DNA of 64,000 nucleotides, from NCBI GenBank assembly GCA_016208685.1, contig JACQXM010000015.1:205116-269115 (forward strand). Reading direction: 5' to 3'. The stretch comes from Planctomycetota bacterium (GTDB lineage: Bacteria; Planctomycetota; Phycisphaerae; UBA1845). The position numbers were made by a program, and so were the translations under genes. Below the pieces are notes generated by a model. That model did not search any database, was not told the origin of the DNA, and worked only from the letters and a program-made list of their open reading frames with translations. Positions 1-15,664 of this stretch are shown one piece after another. Each line of letters starts with the position of its first letter. The first letter of the stretch is position 1.

Positions 1-1
1 C

Positions 2-3000
2 GCCCGGGGGGCGGAACGCAAGTTCCTCGTCATCCTGGCGCACTCACCCAAGCAGTATCCTAATCCCAACCGTGTGCCGCTGGGCAAGCCGCCGGGAGGG
101 TTGACCAACAAGCAATCCATCTACGACCAGTACTTTGACCAGAACCCGGGGAACACCGTCGAATCGTTCGCTGAGTACTGGGCGGAGATCAGCTACGGCG
201 AGGTTACGATCAGCGGAGACGCCGCGGGCTGGATCGACCTGCCCTGGGCGATTCAGCCCCCGCTGCTCAACGCCGACGACGACTCGGCCACCGGACTGCC
301 TCCGGTGAATGACGCCGATCTTGACGACCCCGACCGCCGTAACTCTCCCGCGAGCTACTTCGATTTGAATGAAAGCGGGCGGTACGAGTACGGCGCAAGC
401 GAGTTGATCCAGAACGAGTTCCGCGCCGTTGCTGTCGACCTGGACGGCAACCCCGGCGGTCGCGACAACGGCCCCTTTGCGCCTGGTTTCGGCAGCGGCG
501 ACTTCGCGCCCTACAGCGGTTGGGACGTCTGGATGCCCGGCGAGCGCTTCGTGGACATGGACGACGATAACCGCTGGGATGGCCTCGATGAGGCCCGCAA
601 CCAGATGGACTGGAACGGCGACGGCATGCCCGACCTCGCGGGTCCGTGGATTGACCTCAACGGCGACGGCGAGCCCGGCAACCAGGGTCAATGCACCTAC
701 CTGCGGGACTCCGACAACGACGGCAACCCCGACTGCTGTCCCGAGGGACCGACCCGGACGAGCTGCAAGGGATTCCCCCAGGAAAGCGCCGCCATCGCCT
801 GTCCATCGACCCGCTGGGCCGGCGTCAACGACGTGGAGATCGTCGACTGTAACGGGAACCTCATCCCCGACGCCTGCGACATCAGTTGCACCTCCGCGGC
901 CTGCGTGGAGACCGGATGGCTGAACCGATTCCTGCCCGAGGTCGATCCCGCGCGCCTGCGTGACGTGCTGAACGCCTGCGGGAACAGCCAGGACGAATTG
1001 CCCTGTCAGTCCTCCGGCCGCCGCTGCGTTCGCGGACCCGCGGACGGCATCCCCGACGAATGCCAGCGGTCCCTGGTGTCGCGTTGCGAGCAGGTCTGCA
1101 TCGGCGGGTCGAACCATGGAAACACCTGCACCCTGGCGGCGCAATGTCCCGGCGGGACTTGCATAACGACGCAGAACGCGAAAGGGTGCGTAGAGCAGTT
1201 AGGCGATCCCGATTCCGATGCCTGTGCCGAGGACCGCCGCCCCCTTTGCGGCCCCGCGCTGACCTCTCGCAACCCGGTTCGCCGTTGCGAATTCGATGAC
1301 GCCAACCTCGACCGCGCCGCGGATATTCCCGAGCCGTGGGAGAACTTCCTCCGCCGGTGGGATCCGTGTCTGACCGACCCCGACGCCCATGCCGACAACT
1401 TCCAGGAGGACCGGACGCACTGGATCAAGGTGTTCGACCCCAACAGTCCCACCGTGATTCGCGAGTGCAAGTCAGGGTCGCGCGCTGGACTGACGTGCGT
1501 GGCGTCCGCCGATTGTCCGGGCGGAACGTGCGAGCTGGTTAACCGGTGCAATTCGGGCGCCAACGCCGGCCGATCCTGCTCCACCGATACCGACTGCCCG
1601 GGCGGCGGATGCGTTCCCGCGGACGTTCCGCTGACCTGTTTCTCGCCGGGCTTCCCGCCCGTGTACTATCGCGACGACTCCTACATTCGTGACAACTACC
1701 CGGGCTTCAAGGTCAATCAGGTGGTCAACCAGGCCATCGGCCGTCCGCTGTTCGGATCGCACGACCCCGATGACAAGATCACCGGAACGTGCACCTGCGC
1801 CTCAGGCGCGCCCTGCAAGAACATGGGTCGTTGCGCCGCCACGCTGGGCGGCAACCCCGTGGGCGCCATCTGCGACACAGATGCCGACTGCCAGGGCGAC
1901 TCCGCGCGCCCGTTCTGCACCAAGCCCGCCAACGTCCGGACGCTGCGCGAGATGTGTTTTGCCGGCATGCACGACCAATACGATCCTCCGGACCAGTGGC
2001 GCGAGGCCGAGTCCACGGACGTACCCGGCGGCACCACGGCGCACACCACCAAGATGCGCGGAGCGCCGAACGGGCCGGTTGGAGAGGCGTTCCTGATTGA
2101 CGAAGCGACTCCGAAGCCCTTCTGGTTCGAGGCGGCGTGGCAGGATCGATACGTTGGCGGCCACGCCGGGGAGTTCCTGCCCGGCTGCGCGCAGGACACG
2201 TTCGACGCCACGCAGGGCCCGGGCCCGACCAACCCGCCGTTCGACGTGTGCCAGGCGCCACCCTGGCCGGGCGGTAATGCCGTGGTGGAGAATACTCCAC
2301 TGGTAGTTCCGTTCCTGGACGTCGACGAGGACTTGTACGACGCCGAGTTCAACCGCCGCTACTTCAACGCCAACCGCGGCGGGCTCAACGGCAACGGCAC
2401 GGGCTGGCTGGGGTGCGGTGCCCTGAGTTCGGAAGTTCGCTTCGAGACCGGACTGACGGGCGACAAGGGATTCGTCGATGCCTGCAACCACCCCATCCTT
2501 CCGGAAGAAGCGGACGGTGCCGACAACCCGGCGCGGTTCTTCGACGGTTGGGTGGAGCACGATGACCTTCCCTCGTCCAAGTACCACATGAGCGGCGACC
2601 AGCGCCTGGGCGAGGTTACGTCGCCCTACAGCGCCAGCAGGACCTACCTCCCGCCTGGAGTGGAGGCCGAGAATGCCATCCAGGTGTCGGAGATCTGGGG
2701 TCACGACCTGGGCATCGGTTCGTCGTCGGGCACGCCGCGCGACGGCATCATCGCCGCGGCCGGTCCTTACGCCACCAAGATCGACGGCAACAACGGGCGG
2801 GACGGCGGCAACCTGCTGCTTATGGAGCTGCTTACCTGGCGCACGCGACCGCCGTTCAACAACGGTGCGGCGTGGGAGCTCGACCCCTACAACGGATTCC
2901 GCTTCCATCCCTACGCCGGGCCCGTTTACGGCGACAACATCGGGTTCCGCGACTACAACCTGGACGGGATGATCGACCAGGGTGAAACTCGCTTCGCCGG

Positions 3001-6000
3001 CTCGGAGAACTACCAGAGCGATTCCAACGATGTGACGACCAACGACGGCATTGCCAGCGAGTATCCTTTCAACCGCCAGCGGCTGATCGAAGACTGCATC
3101 GAGGTGTTGGATGAGCAGATCGACTTCGATGACTACGTCGATCCGGTTTCTATGGCTCAGGCGCAGTGTTCCGGCACACTCGCGGCGCCCTACTGGTTGC
3201 CTGTTCAGCTTTCCAACGGGGAGATTCTGGATGATCCGAGCGATCCGTCGGTGCAGGTGCAACCCAACGGCGTGTGTTCGGGCATCGTGCTGCTGCCTCC
3301 CGGGGCGCACAAGCAGGGAGATTTCAACCTGGCCCCCATCTTCCGGCCCATACATAATGATGACAACGACGACGCGTCGAAAGACTTTCCCAAGGCACCG
3401 GGAACCACGACTCCGCGGGGGAACCACATCGGGTGGAACCTCTTCTTCCACAACCTGCTGATTGGCCTGGACATCTTCGCCGAGGGCGGCACGCCCACGG
3501 TGGGCTTCCAGACCGCCTTCGCGGCGCATGAATACCTGCATTCTTGGCAGAACCTGCCGGACCTTTACGACTACGACGTATACCTTCCGGACCAGGCCAC
3601 GGAGAACTGTCCCGTCGGCGCCTGGGACATCATGGCCAACGGCGGCCTGGTGCATCCCACCCCCGTGCTCAAGGAGTCCCGGTGCAGCCAGTGGATTCAG
3701 CCCGTCGATCTAACGACCGTGCTGACCCCGGGCGTGGTCTCCACGTTGACGCTGCCTCCCGTGGAGTTCACGCGCGACAACAGCTACTACTACCTCGAGA
3801 ACGAGAATCGCGCCGGCGAGAAGTACTGGTTCTGGTCCGCGGGCGAGGGCTTCGACGACAACATGCCGGGCACGGGCATGCTGGTGATGCAGACGGATCT
3901 GGCGGGCAGTCCCGACGATCGACCCAACCAGCAGGCCAGTGCCACGCACTCGACCTACCGCATGATCGAGGCTGACGGGCTCGGCCAGCTCAACAACTGC
4001 GACAATCGCGGCGACGCCGGCGACCCCTGGCCCGGCAGCACGGGCAACACGCGCTTCAACTTCAGCACCGTTCCGGCGGCGCGCTGGTACGCCCAGAACA
4101 GTTGGACCGGGCTGGAGGTGCAGGACATCCGCCGGGATACGCTCTCCGGCTCCACGCTCCTGACCTTAAGCTGGCAGCCCACGAGCGTTCCCAGCCTGCG
4201 TTTCATCAACCCGCCGGGAGGAACCTCGGTCGCTTTGAACGACGCCGACGGAACCGTGCGCTACAAGGTCCGCTTCAGCGCCACCGACGTATTCGGCGGC
4301 ACCAACGTTCGGCTGTATTACACGACCCAGGGCGACGAACCCGACGTCACCAAGCTGGTGCAGACCGCCACGGTCATCGGCGAGCGCCGCAAGCTCACTC
4401 CGGGCACGCTGGAGCTGAGCATGGACTGGAAGATCGCGGGCAAGAACAACGGCGTCTCCTTCAAACTGCCGGACGGCCGCTACTTCTTCTTCGCCGAGCT
4501 GATCCCCGGGCTGGGCGCCGACGGCACGGAGCGCGCGTTCAGCAAACCGCGCCCCGGTCGCAACAACGTCGGCGACGGCACGCTTACGGTTCAGGACGTG
4601 AACATTGCCGGCAAGATGGCGCGCTCGGAAACCTGGACGGCGCGGTGCATCAAGGCCAACGGATCGGAATGGACGGTGAGCAGCTCCATCACCCAGCCGG
4701 GCCCGGGCGACGGCACGCCCAGTCCCGATCCCAAGACCCGCGCCTTCACCGGGCAGCCTTACACCTCCCTCAACGGCGCGGTTCGCTTCCTCATCAGCAC
4801 CGGCGCCAAGGCCTTCACCGTGGGTGATACCTTCAACTTCACGACCACCGGCATCACGGCGGTGAGCCAAGGCGTGTCGATCATCAACGGCCGCATCACC
4901 GAGAACCCCACGCCGAAGATCGTCGCCGCGCCACTCTCGGGGAAGTCTCCGCTGACCGTGACCTTCGACGCCCGGGCCTCCTCGGACCCGGCGGGACAGC
5001 CGCTCTCCTTCGAGTGGGACTTCGGCGATTCCAGCCCGCCGGCCTCGGGGCCGCAGGTCGTACATACCTTCACGGGCAGCCGCACCTTCACGGTCACCCT
5101 GCGGGCCACGAATACGGTCACCAGCCGCTTCGCCGAGACCACGGTGGACATCGCGCTGACCAATAACTCGCCCAAGGCCGCGATCTCCGCTTCGCCGCTC
5201 AGCGGACCGGTGCCCCTGCTGGTGCAGTTCAGTGCCTCGTCTTCGTCCGACACCGAGACCCCGGCGAACAAGCTGATCTACGCCTGGGACTTCGGTGACG
5301 GGCGCGGAACCGCCGGCAGCGGCGTGCCCGGTGAGTCGGTCAACGTCAACTACTTCTACGACCGCGCCGGCACCTACAACGCCGTGCTCACCGTCACCGA
5401 CGAGGGCGGCAGAACGGACACCGAAAGCGTTACCATCCTGGTGGGCAACACGCTGCCCGAAGCGGTGATCACCAACACCGCGCTGCGCGGCCCGTCACCC
5501 TGGGTGGTGACCTTCAACGCCATTAACTCGCGCGACGCGGAGAACCACAAACTGACCGTGACCTGGAAATGGGGCGACGGCACGCCCGACGAGACGTTCC
5601 CGGTCACCGGTCCTCCGGGCAAGACGGACGGCGCCGTGTCGCACACGTACCGCATCTCCGCCGGCAAGACCACGGAGGAGTTCAAGACCACGGCCATCGT
5701 GCGCGACGAACTCAACGGCGCCGTCACCTGGCCGGGCGTAACGGTGACCGTGGACCAGACGGTGGCCGGCGCCTCCGATCCGCGGGCGATCTTCAGCCTG
5801 ACGCCCGCAAATCCCAGACTCAACCAGGAGTTTACCGCCGACGGCTCGGCCTCCTTCGACCGGCCCACCGGCGCCCGCCCGGCGAAGTTCACCTGGTCCT
5901 GGGGGGACAACACTCCCGACAGCAGCGGCGTTACCGCCAAGCACACCTACACGCGCGTGGGCTCGTTCACCATTACGCTCACGGTGGAGGACGCGGAAAC

Positions 6001-6802
6001 CCCGCCGAACAAGAACAGTGCGTCGAAGACGGTGACCATCAGCACCGTGCCCGACGATGACGATGACGACGGCGAAACGGGGAATCGTCCTCCGCGGGCG
6101 TCGATTCGCATCGAACCGCCGCAGGGGGTCGTGGGAACCACCTTCCGCTTTGACGCCAGCGGCTCGTCCGATGCCGACGGCGACGACCTTACCTACCGCT
6201 GGTCCTTCGGCGACGGCGGCACGGCGGAGGGCGTCAGCGTCGAGCACTCCTACAGCGCGGCGCGGACCTACGTGGTCCGGGTGAGCGTGCGTGATGAACA
6301 CGACGCGGTCAGCGATGCCACCCGCTCGGTGGTGGTCGCGGAAAGCTCGGGCAACCGCGTCCCGGTGGCCATGATCGGCACCGGACCGCGCAGCGGTGCA
6401 GCGCCGCTGACGCTGACCTTCAACGGCCAGAACTCCTTCGATCCGGACGGCGATCCGCTCGAATACACGTGGGAGTTCTATCTCGGAGACACTCTGATCG
6501 CGACGGTGACCGGCGCCGTGGTCTCACGGACGTTCGATTCCGAAGGACAATACGCCGTGCTGCTGGAAGTCTCCGACGGCCGGGGCGGAGTTAACCGCAC
6601 GCAACCGCAGGCCATTACGGTTTCGGCGGCGGCGGGGCCGGTGGACGACGGCGGTGACGACGCCGAACCGCCGGGCCGACCGGCGCCGCTTCCCTCGCGG
6701 CCGCCCTCGGTGTGCGGCATGGGTCTGATCATGAGCGTGCTCGGATCGGTACTCGGCATGTTCGCCATGGCCGCCTCACGACGCCGGCTGCGCGGGCATT
6801 GA
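2..6802 (+). CDS. Giant secreted M6-type metalloprotease with PKD domains (5' end outside window)
   Basis: The reading frame is open to the left edge and the first codons ([11 protein letters not shown], then [14 protein letters not shown]) already match the start of an M6 (immune inhibitor A-like) peptidase domain, so the signal peptide and true start lie upstream. Calcium-binding-like acidic repeats and the planctomycete motif [12 protein letters not shown] occur near nt 840-885. Cys-rich repeats of the form CxxG...GxxC.....CPGGxC are inserted at about nt 1095-1180, 1465-1620 and 1790-1930. The zinc site HEYLH is at nt 3527-3541 in [17 protein letters not shown], followed by a [10 protein letters not shown] segment typical of M6. 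Six PKD domains fill nt 4910-6640. The end is a Cys-Gly, a hydrophobic helix and an Arg-rich tail ([16 protein letters not shown]...RRRLR), resembling a C-terminal sorting signal. Predicted to be an extracellular or surface-anchored protease. Substrate unknown. Confidence 0.85.
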   Translation, partial: ARGAERKFLVILAHSPKQYPNPNRVPLGKPPGGLTNKQSIYDQYFDQNPGNTVESFAEYWAEISYGEVTISGDAAGWIDLPWAIQPPLLNADDDSATGLPPVNDADLDDPDRRNSPASYFDLNESGRYEYGASELIQNEFRAVAVDLDGNPGGRDNGPFAPGFGSGDFAPYSGWDVWMPGERFVDMDDDNRWDGLDEARNQMDWNGDGMPDLAGPWIDLNGDGEPGNQGQCTYLRDSDNDGNPDCCPEGPTRTSCKGFPQESAAIACPSTRWAGVNDVEIVDCNGNLIPDACDISCTSAACVETGWLNRFLPEVDPARLRDVLNACGNSQDELPCQSSGRRCVRGPADGIPDECQRSLVSRCEQVCIGGSNHGNTCTLAAQCPGGTCITTQNAKGCVEQLGDPDSDACAEDRRPLCGPALTSRNPVRRCEFDDANLDRAADIPEPWENFLRRWDPCLTDPDAHADNFQEDRTHWIKVFDPNSPTVIRECKSGSRAGLTCVASADCPGGTCELVNRCNSGANAGRSCSTDTDCPGGGCVPADVPLTCFSPGFPPVYYRDDSYIRDNYPGFKVNQVVNQAIGRPLFGSHDPDDKITGTCTCASGAPCKNMGRCAATLGGNPVGAICDTDADCQGDSARPFCTKPANVRTLREMCFAGMHDQYDPPDQWREAESTDVPGGTTAHTTKMRGAPNGPVGEAFLIDEATPKPFWFEAAWQDRYVGGHAGEFLPGCAQDTFDATQGPGPTNPPFDVCQAPPWPGGNAVVENTPLVVPFLDVDEDLYDAEFNRRYFNANRGGLNGNGTGWLGCGALSSEVRFETGLTGDKGFVDACNHPILPEEADGADNPARFFDGWVEHDDLPSSKYHMSGDQRLGEVTSPYSASRTYLPPGVEAENAIQVSEIWGHDLGIGSSSGTPRDGIIAAAGPYATKIDGNNGRDGGNLLLMELLTWRTRPPFNNGAAWELDPYNGFRFHPYAGPVYGDNIGFRDYNLDGMIDQGETRFAGSENYQSDSNDVTTNDGIASEYPFNRQRLIEDCIEVLDEQIDFDDYVDPVSMAQAQCSGTLAAPYWLPVQLSNGEILDDPSDPSVQVQPNGVCSGIVLLPPGAHKQGDFNLAPIFRPIHNDDNDDASKDFPKAPGTTTPRGNHIGWNLFFHNLLIGLDIFAEGGTPTVGFQTAFAAHEYLHSWQNLPDLYDYDVYLPDQATENCPVGAWDIMANGGLVHPTPVLKESRCSQWIQPVDLTTVLTPGVVSTLTLPPVEFTRDNSYYYLENENRAGEKYWFWSAGEGFDDNMPGTGMLVMQTDLAGSPDDRPNQQASATHSTYRMIEADGLGQLNNCDNRGDAGDPWPGSTGNTRFNFSTVPAARWYAQNSWTGLEVQDIRRDTLSGSTLLTLSWQPTSVPSLRFINPPGGTSVALNDADGTVRYKVRFSATDVFGGTNVRLYYTTQGDEPDVTKLVQTATVIGERRKLTPGTLELSMDWKIAGKNNGVSFKLPDGRYFFFAELIPGLGADGTERAFSKPRPGRNNVGDGTLTVQDVNIAGKMARSETWTARCIKANGSEWTVSSSITQPGPGDGTPSPDPKTRAFTGQPYTSLNGAVRFLISTGAKAFTVGDTFNFTTTGITAVSQGVSIINGRITENPTPKIVAAPLSGKSPLTVTFDARASSDPAGQPLSFEWDFGDSSPPASGPQVVHTFTGSRTFTVTLRATNTVTSRFAETTVDIALTNNSPKAAISASPLSGPVPLLVQFSASSSSDTETPANKLIYAWDFGDGRGTAGSGVPGESVNVNYFYDRAGTYNAVLTVTDEGGRTDTESVTILVGNTLPEAVITNTALRGPSPWVVTFNAINSRDAENHKLTVTWKWGDGTPDETFPVTGPPGKTDGAVSHTYRISAGKTTEEFKTTAIVRDELNGAVTWPGVTVTVDQTVAGASDPRAIFSLTPANPRLNQEFTADGSASFDRPTGARPAKFTWSWGDNTPDSSGVTAKHTYTRVGSFTITLTVEDAETPPNKNSASKTVTISTVPDDDDDDGETGNRPPRASIRIEPPQGVVGTTFRFDASGSSDADGDDLTYRWSFGDGGTAEGVSVEHSYSAARTYVVRVSVRDEHDAVSDATRSVVVAESSGNRVPVAMIGTGPRSGAAPLTLTFNGQNSFDPDGDPLEYTWEFYLGDTLIATVTGAVVSRTFDSEGQYAVLLEVSDGRGGVNRTQPQAITVSAAAGPVDDGGDDAEPPGRPAPLPSRPPSVCGMGLIMSVLGSVLGMFAMAASRRRLRGH

Positions 6803-6820
6803 GTTTGTACGCATCGCGCT

Positions 6821-6847
6821 CGGCACCGCCGCGACCCGGCGGTGCCG
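6821..6847 (+). repeat. 11-bp perfect hairpin after the M6 gene
   Basis: CGGCACCGCCG and CGGCGGTGCCG are exact inverted copies around a 5-nt loop, starting 18 nt after the stop codon. No T-tract follows, so it may stabilise the 3' end or add to the terminator just downstream. Confidence 0.5.
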
Positions 6848-6894
6848 CGGCGCGGTGAAAGCGTGGAGCCGGCTCCGCGCTGAGCAGGCAAGCG

Positions 6895-6940
6895 GCCTCG
6901 AAGCGTTCCCGTTACGCGGGGCTTCGAGGCTTCTTTCTTG
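6895..6940 (+). terminator. Probable Rho-independent terminator of the M6 protease gene
   Basis: GCCTCGAAGC pairs perfectly with GCTTCGAGGC across a 16-nt loop and is followed directly by the T-rich run TTCTTTCTT. It lies between the M6 gene stop and the secA promoter region, a sensible place to end the upstream transcript. Confidence 0.7.
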
Positions 6941-6961
6941 CGCCGGCGGCGCGGTTATAAT
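6935..6961 (+). promoter_or_regulatory. Putative secA promoter
   Basis: A perfect -10 hexamer TATAAT (6956-6961) has a weak -35 candidate TTCTTG (6935-6940) 15 nt upstream. Transcription would start near 6968, about 110 nt before the chosen secA start. The -35 overlaps the T-run of the upstream terminator. The -10 is convincing; the -35 is not. Confidence 0.4.
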
Positions 6962-7079
6962 CGGCGCGGTGGATCGGGCCTTTTGCCCGGTCGGGAGCCA
7001 ACACCCTACCGGATTCCGGCTTTTTCCGACGAATCGCCGGCCGCAGGATCGGAGCACAGCACTGTCCGCAACCTCTGTG

Positions 7080-11324
<4,245 letters not shown>

Positions 11325-11406
11325 CGCCTGCTGCACCGTCGGGATCGGGAGCGATCCGGCCGGGCGCGAAGCGCTACGCTGAGAACAGCTCAGGACCGGC
11401 GGGACG

Positions 11407-11838
11407 ATGCGTCGCATTCGATGGCCGCTGACGAAGTGGGCCCCCGAGCTGGCGTCGTTCGACTCTGAAACGGCGCGGCGCAGAGCCATCGGGGTAGCAT
11501 TCGCGGCGACCATGTGGAGCCGGCAGGTAGTGATCTCTGCGATGGCGCTCTGGCTCATCCGCATGGCTGGGGTGCGGTTCGGAGTACAAGCCTGGATGTC
11601 GTGGAGGCCGTGGGTGCGGATCGCAGCCCAGGTTCTCTCCCAACTCACCGTTCTTGGCCTGCTCATCTGGGTCGGTCGCAAGGAGTTTCGGCGCTCGTTG
11701 CGCCAGCAGCTCGTCGACCGCGGCTTTCCGATTTGCATCAAATGCGGCTACGACCTGCGCGGGCAGCACCGGCCGCGATGTCCGGAGTGCGGCACCGAGA
11801 TGCGCGGCGTCTTCCACATGCCGCCGGAGGGCGGGTAG
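11407..11838 (+). CDS. Small membrane protein with C-terminal zinc ribbon
   Basis: A 143-aa protein of unknown function. Two hydrophobic stretches (around residues 38-60 and 66-88) look membrane-spanning. The C-terminus holds CIKCGYDLRGQ followed by CPECG, a four-cysteine zinc-ribbon arrangement very common at the ends of small planctomycete membrane proteins. A paralogue with the same layout lies at 56298-56696. It sits 82 nt after secA and on the same strand, so it may be cotranscribed, but nothing links it to secretion. Confidence 0.65.
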   Translation: MRRIRWPLTKWAPELASFDSETARRRAIGVAFAATMWSRQVVISAMALWLIRMAGVRFGVQAWMSWRPWVRIAAQVLSQLTVLGLLIWVGRKEFRRSLRQQLVDRGFPICIKCGYDLRGQHRPRCPECGTEMRGVFHMPPEGG

Positions 11839-11920
11839 CGGATGACGCGAGGCGGATCAGATACACGCCCGTAGATGCGCGGTTGTGGTTTCCCTGACGC
11901 CGGCGGTATAACCCCTCGCG

Positions 11921-13894
11921 GTGAAACCTGTCACGAGCGAGCCCGTGCCGGCGCTCCGCCCGGCGCCGCCGGCGACCGCCCCCGCCAACGAGATGTTCCT
12001 GCGCAACATGCGCGCCTTGTGGCTGGAGGACCCGGTTCTGGCGCTGCGCGTAGACGCGGTCAATGACGACGAGCGCGTGGCCGTCGAACCGGCGCGCCGC
12101 GGCGCGTGGACGGCGTCGGTTCCCGCGCCCGGCGGGCAGGCCGTGCAGTTGCACAGCCGCTACGACCCGTGCCGCGAGGCGGAGCAGTTCGTCGGGGCCA
12201 TTTCCCTGGAGGAAAAATACTGTTTCGTAGTCTGTGGACTGGGTCTGGGGTACCACGTGCGCGCCCTGGCGGATCGCCTCCGCGGCGAGGCAGTGATCAT
12301 TTGCAGCGAGCCATCAGTGCCCTTGATCGCCTCGGCGCTGTGCTGCGTGGACCTTTCGGACCTGATCACCGGCCGGCGGCTCATCATCCTCACCGACCCC
12401 GACAAGACGCGCCTGCACGAACGCCTCCAGCCGCACACGGCGCTCATCATGCTCGGAGCCCAGTTCGTGCAGCACCCGCCGTCGATGCGCGCCGCCGAGG
12501 CCGCGCACCGCGCCGTCTGCGACGCCCTCGCCGAGTTTCTCACCTACACCCGCATGACCATCATGACTCTGGTGCACAACTCGGAAATCACCTGCCGCAA
12601 CATCGCCATGAACCTGCCGGCATACGTCTCCACGCCGCCCGTCGACTTGCTCCGTCGGCGCTTTGCCGGCGACCCGGCGGTGGTGATTTCCGCCGGGCCC
12701 TCGCTGCGGCGCAACATTGAGGTGCTGGCGGGGCTGAAAGGTCGCGCCGTGCTCTGCGCCGTGCAGACGGCCATCCGGCCGCTCATGCAGCGGGGCATCG
12801 TCCCCGACTTCGTCACCAGCCTGGATTACCACGAAATGTCGCGCAAGTTCTTCGAGGACGTCGGCGACCTGTCGGGCGTGCACCTGGTGGCGGAGCCGAA
12901 AGCAACCTGGCACGTCATCGACCACTACCCGGGGCCCGTCAGCCTGTTGGACAACGAGTGGGCGCGGCTGGTGGTCGGCGACGAACTGGGGACGCGCGGG
13001 GGACTTCCCGCCGGAGCCACCGTGGCGCATCTGGCGTTCTACCTGGCCGTCTACATGGGATGCGACCCGATCATCTTCGTGGGGCAGGACCTGGCTTACA
13101 CCGGACACGTGTATTACGTACCCGGCGTGGAGATTCACCGCGCGTGGTGGAGCGAGTTGAACCGCTTCCATACGCTGGAACTCAAGGAATGGGACCGCAT
13201 CGTCCGCGGCCGGCCCATTCTGCGAAAAGTAGTGGGCAACGACGGCGAGGAGCTGTTCACCGACGAACTGCTCTTCACCTACCTGGAGCAATTCGAGAAG
13301 GACATCGCCGCGGCTCCCTGCCGCGTCATCAACGCCACGCAGGGCGGCGCCCGCATCCGCGGCACGCAGGTCATGACGCTGCAGCAGGCCGCCGACCGGT
13401 TCTGTGGCCGCTCCATTGACCCGGCGCGGTTCGCCTATCGCGCGGAAACGCGCTGGCACGACGCTGTGAACCTGCCCGCGGCGCGAGCGCAGCTCGAGCG
13501 CCGGCTGGCGGAGCTCGATGATGCGGCGGCGGTGTGCGACGAGATCATCGAGTTGCTTGGCGAGCTGGCGAACCTGACGCACGATCCGCCGCGCTTCAAC
13601 CAGCGGCTGATCCGGGTGGACGAGCTGCGCACCCGCGTGTACCAGGACACCCGCGCCTACCGCATCGTGAATGCCGCCACACAGCTCGCGGAGTTGCGGC
13701 GGTTTTCCGCGGATCGGCAGATCGAGGCGGTGGCGGTAGAAGGCGCGGAACGCGCCAGGCGGCAGATCGCCCGCGACATCGCGTTTATCACCGGCGTGCG
13801 CCAGGGAGTGGCCCGGGTGCGGCCTATGCTGGCGGCGGCGCTGGAGCGGGTGATCGCGGCCGGTGAGTGCCATGATGCGGCACGTAGTGGTTAG
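11921..13894 (+). CDS. DUF115 / MptE-like protein, Maf-type motility accessory factor family
   Basis: The central part (about residues 240-330; AVVISAGPSLRRNIEVL, then VQTAIRPLMQRGIVPDFV) is a clear DUF115 domain, shared by archaeal 6-hydroxymethylpterin diphosphokinase MptE and by bacterial Maf proteins that add nonulosonic acids to flagellin. A second conserved stretch, PIIFVGQDLAYTG, lies near residues 385-400. The start is uncertain: GTG 11921 gives 657 aa, while ATG 11992 begins MFLRNMRALW, close to the usual start of the family. No good Shine-Dalgarno precedes either. The next gene encodes a sugar-nucleotide-type transferase, which supports a role in surface or flagellin glycosylation. 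The exact substrate is inference. Confidence 0.8.
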   Translation: MKPVTSEPVPALRPAPPATAPANEMFLRNMRALWLEDPVLALRVDAVNDDERVAVEPARRGAWTASVPAPGGQAVQLHSRYDPCREAEQFVGAISLEEKYCFVVCGLGLGYHVRALADRLRGEAVIICSEPSVPLIASALCCVDLSDLITGRRLIILTDPDKTRLHERLQPHTALIMLGAQFVQHPPSMRAAEAAHRAVCDALAEFLTYTRMTIMTLVHNSEITCRNIAMNLPAYVSTPPVDLLRRRFAGDPAVVISAGPSLRRNIEVLAGLKGRAVLCAVQTAIRPLMQRGIVPDFVTSLDYHEMSRKFFEDVGDLSGVHLVAEPKATWHVIDHYPGPVSLLDNEWARLVVGDELGTRGGLPAGATVAHLAFYLAVYMGCDPIIFVGQDLAYTGHVYYVPGVEIHRAWWSELNRFHTLELKEWDRIVRGRPILRKVVGNDGEELFTDELLFTYLEQFEKDIAAAPCRVINATQGGARIRGTQVMTLQQAADRFCGRSIDPARFAYRAETRWHDAVNLPAARAQLERRLAELDDAAAVCDEIIELLGELANLTHDPPRFNQRLIRVDELRTRVYQDTRAYRIVNAATQLAELRRFSADRQIEAVAVEGAERARRQIARDIAFITGVRQGVARVRPMLAAALERVIAAGECHDAARSG

Positions 13895-13910
13895 GCGCCG
13901 AATCGGCGCC
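13894..13910 (+). repeat. Short perfect hairpin between two glycosylation-type genes
   Basis: GGCGCCG-AAT-CGGCGCC begins on the last base of the DUF115 stop codon and ends 14 nt before the next ATG. It could act as a processing or attenuation hairpin within the operon; it has no T-tract. Confidence 0.4.
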
Positions 13911-13924
13911 TTGCGAGCAGCGCC

Positions 13925-15586
13925 ATGAAGGTCATCGCCGCCATTCAGGCCGACCTGGAGACGACGCCCCTGGGCACGCGCAGCCGCGCCGCGCAGGAGA
14001 TCGGCGGCGTCCCTCTGCTTCGTCGCACGGTCGAGCAATTGCGCCGCGCGCGGCACCTGGCGGGAGTCTACGTGCTTGCCCCCGTGGCGCAGGAGCCCCG
14101 TTGTGCCGGACTGGTGGCATCTACGGGCGCCGAGGTGCGCCGCTACGACGCGCCGGCGGCGCCCTGGGCGGACCTGGTGCGCTCGGCGCGCAAGTGGTCA
14201 CTGGACGGCTGGCGCGGCGGCATCGGCGGCAGCACCTGGTTCGACGAGTACGTCGACTGTCGCCTGCTCAGCGGACTGCTCAAGATGGTCGAGGCCGACG
14301 CCGTGCTCGCCGTGCCGTCGGCGGCGCCCCTGCTCAGCACCGCCCTGGCGGACCGCATGATCGAGCACCGCCGCGCCGCTGATGAGGATGTGCGCCTGAT
14401 CTTCACCCAGGCCGTGCCGGGTATCGCAGGGGTGCTGCTGGACGCATCGCTGGTGCACGAAGTGGCGGACAAGGGCGTGCCCATCGGCTGGGTCTTCACC
14501 TATCAGCCCGACAATCCGCGAAAGGACCTGATCTTCCTGCCTTGCTGTGTAGAGATTCCTCCGGAATTGCGCTACGCCACCGGCCGGCTGATCGCCGACA
14601 CCGACCGCGCGACGGCACGGGTGGCCGCGATTCTCCACGAACATGCCGATCCCGATCTGCCCGCCATCGGCCGCTGGCTCACACAACGCGAGGCGGTCAC
14701 CACGGAGCCGTTGCCCCGCGAAGTGGAGATCGAGCTGACCACGGACGACCCGTATCCCGAGGGGCTGCTGCGCCCGCGCGGAGGGCGCGTGCCCCAGCGC
14801 GGCCCGATCGACGTTGAGGTCGTGCGCCGCGTGGCGGATGAACTGGCGGCCGGCGGTGACGACAGCCTGGTGGTGCTCGGGGGGTTCGGCGATCCGCTGC
14901 GGCATCCCCGACTGCCGGCGGTGCTCGAGGCGCTCCGCGCGCCGCGGGCCGGCGGGCGCCGGGTCTGCGGCGTGGCGCTGCGTACCACGGGCGTGGACTT
15001 AACCGACGAAGTCATCGCCGCCCTGGTGGAGCATCAGGTCGACGTGCTGATGGTATCGCTCGATGCCTGGACGCCGGATTTGTACGGCCGCCTGCAGTCG
15101 CCGCAGTCCCCCGCGGGGGCCAGCCTGGAGCGCGTGCGGCGCCGCATGGAACGAGTGGCGGAAGTGCGGCAGCAGCAGCGCCGCGCCGCACCCATCGTGG
15201 TGGCGGAGATGGTCAAGGCAAGGGAGAACGTCCACGAGCTCGAGGCGTTTTACGACGGCTGGATCCGCCGCGTGGGAGCCGTTTGCATCACCGGGCACGG
15301 CCACCTGGCCCGGCAGTGCGACGACCACAGCGTCACCAGCATGGCACCGGCGGCGCGCTTCCCCTGCCGCCGGATACGCGCCCGGTGCGTGGTACTCGCC
15401 GATGCCCGCGTGACCTTGTGCGATCAGGACCTTCACGGGCGATACGCCCTTGGATCGCTGCACGAGCGTTCACTCGGTGAACTCTGGAGCGGCGAGGCGT
15501 TCGAACAAGTGCGCCTCGCGCACCGGGCGGGCCGATTTGACCCGCTTCCGTTGTGCGCCGCGTGCGACGAGTGGCATCGGCCGTAG
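13925..15586 (+). CDS. Nucleotidyltransferase (SpsF/NeuA-like) fused to a cluster-less radical-SAM-like domain and SPASM domain
   Basis: Residues 1-250 resemble cytidylyltransferases of the SpsF/CMP-nonulosonate synthetase type (IAAIQADLETTPLGTRSRAA, then GGVPLLRRTVEQL). Residues about 275-440 follow the radical SAM barrel pattern (EVEIELTTDD, later LVVLGGFGDPLRHPRL in place of the usual GEPL motif). Where CxxxCxxC should stand, shortly after EIELT, there is no cysteine at all (DDPYPEGLLRPRGG). The C-terminus keeps a SPASM-like set of cysteines: FPCRR, ARC, VTLCDQD and LCAAC. The protein is therefore probably not a working radical SAM enzyme in that domain, unless the SPASM cluster alone has a role. 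It begins 30 nt after the DUF115 gene and is probably in the same operon, suggesting work on the same glycan. Both domain assignments come from motif recognition. Confidence 0.7.
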   Translation: MKVIAAIQADLETTPLGTRSRAAQEIGGVPLLRRTVEQLRRARHLAGVYVLAPVAQEPRCAGLVASTGAEVRRYDAPAAPWADLVRSARKWSLDGWRGGIGGSTWFDEYVDCRLLSGLLKMVEADAVLAVPSAAPLLSTALADRMIEHRRAADEDVRLIFTQAVPGIAGVLLDASLVHEVADKGVPIGWVFTYQPDNPRKDLIFLPCCVEIPPELRYATGRLIADTDRATARVAAILHEHADPDLPAIGRWLTQREAVTTEPLPREVEIELTTDDPYPEGLLRPRGGRVPQRGPIDVEVVRRVADELAAGGDDSLVVLGGFGDPLRHPRLPAVLEALRAPRAGGRRVCGVALRTTGVDLTDEVIAALVEHQVDVLMVSLDAWTPDLYGRLQSPQSPAGASLERVRRRMERVAEVRQQQRRAAPIVVAEMVKARENVHELEAFYDGWIRRVGAVCITGHGHLARQCDDHSVTSMAPAARFPCRRIRARCVVLADARVTLCDQDLHGRYALGSLHERSLGELWSGEAFEQVRLAHRAGRFDPLPLCAACDEWHRP

Positions 15587-15664
15587 GAGCCGTCCTGCCG
15601 CCACACGCCGCTCACTCGGGGACGCAGGGGCACGGGATTCACACCCGGGCCGAACCATCCCCGG

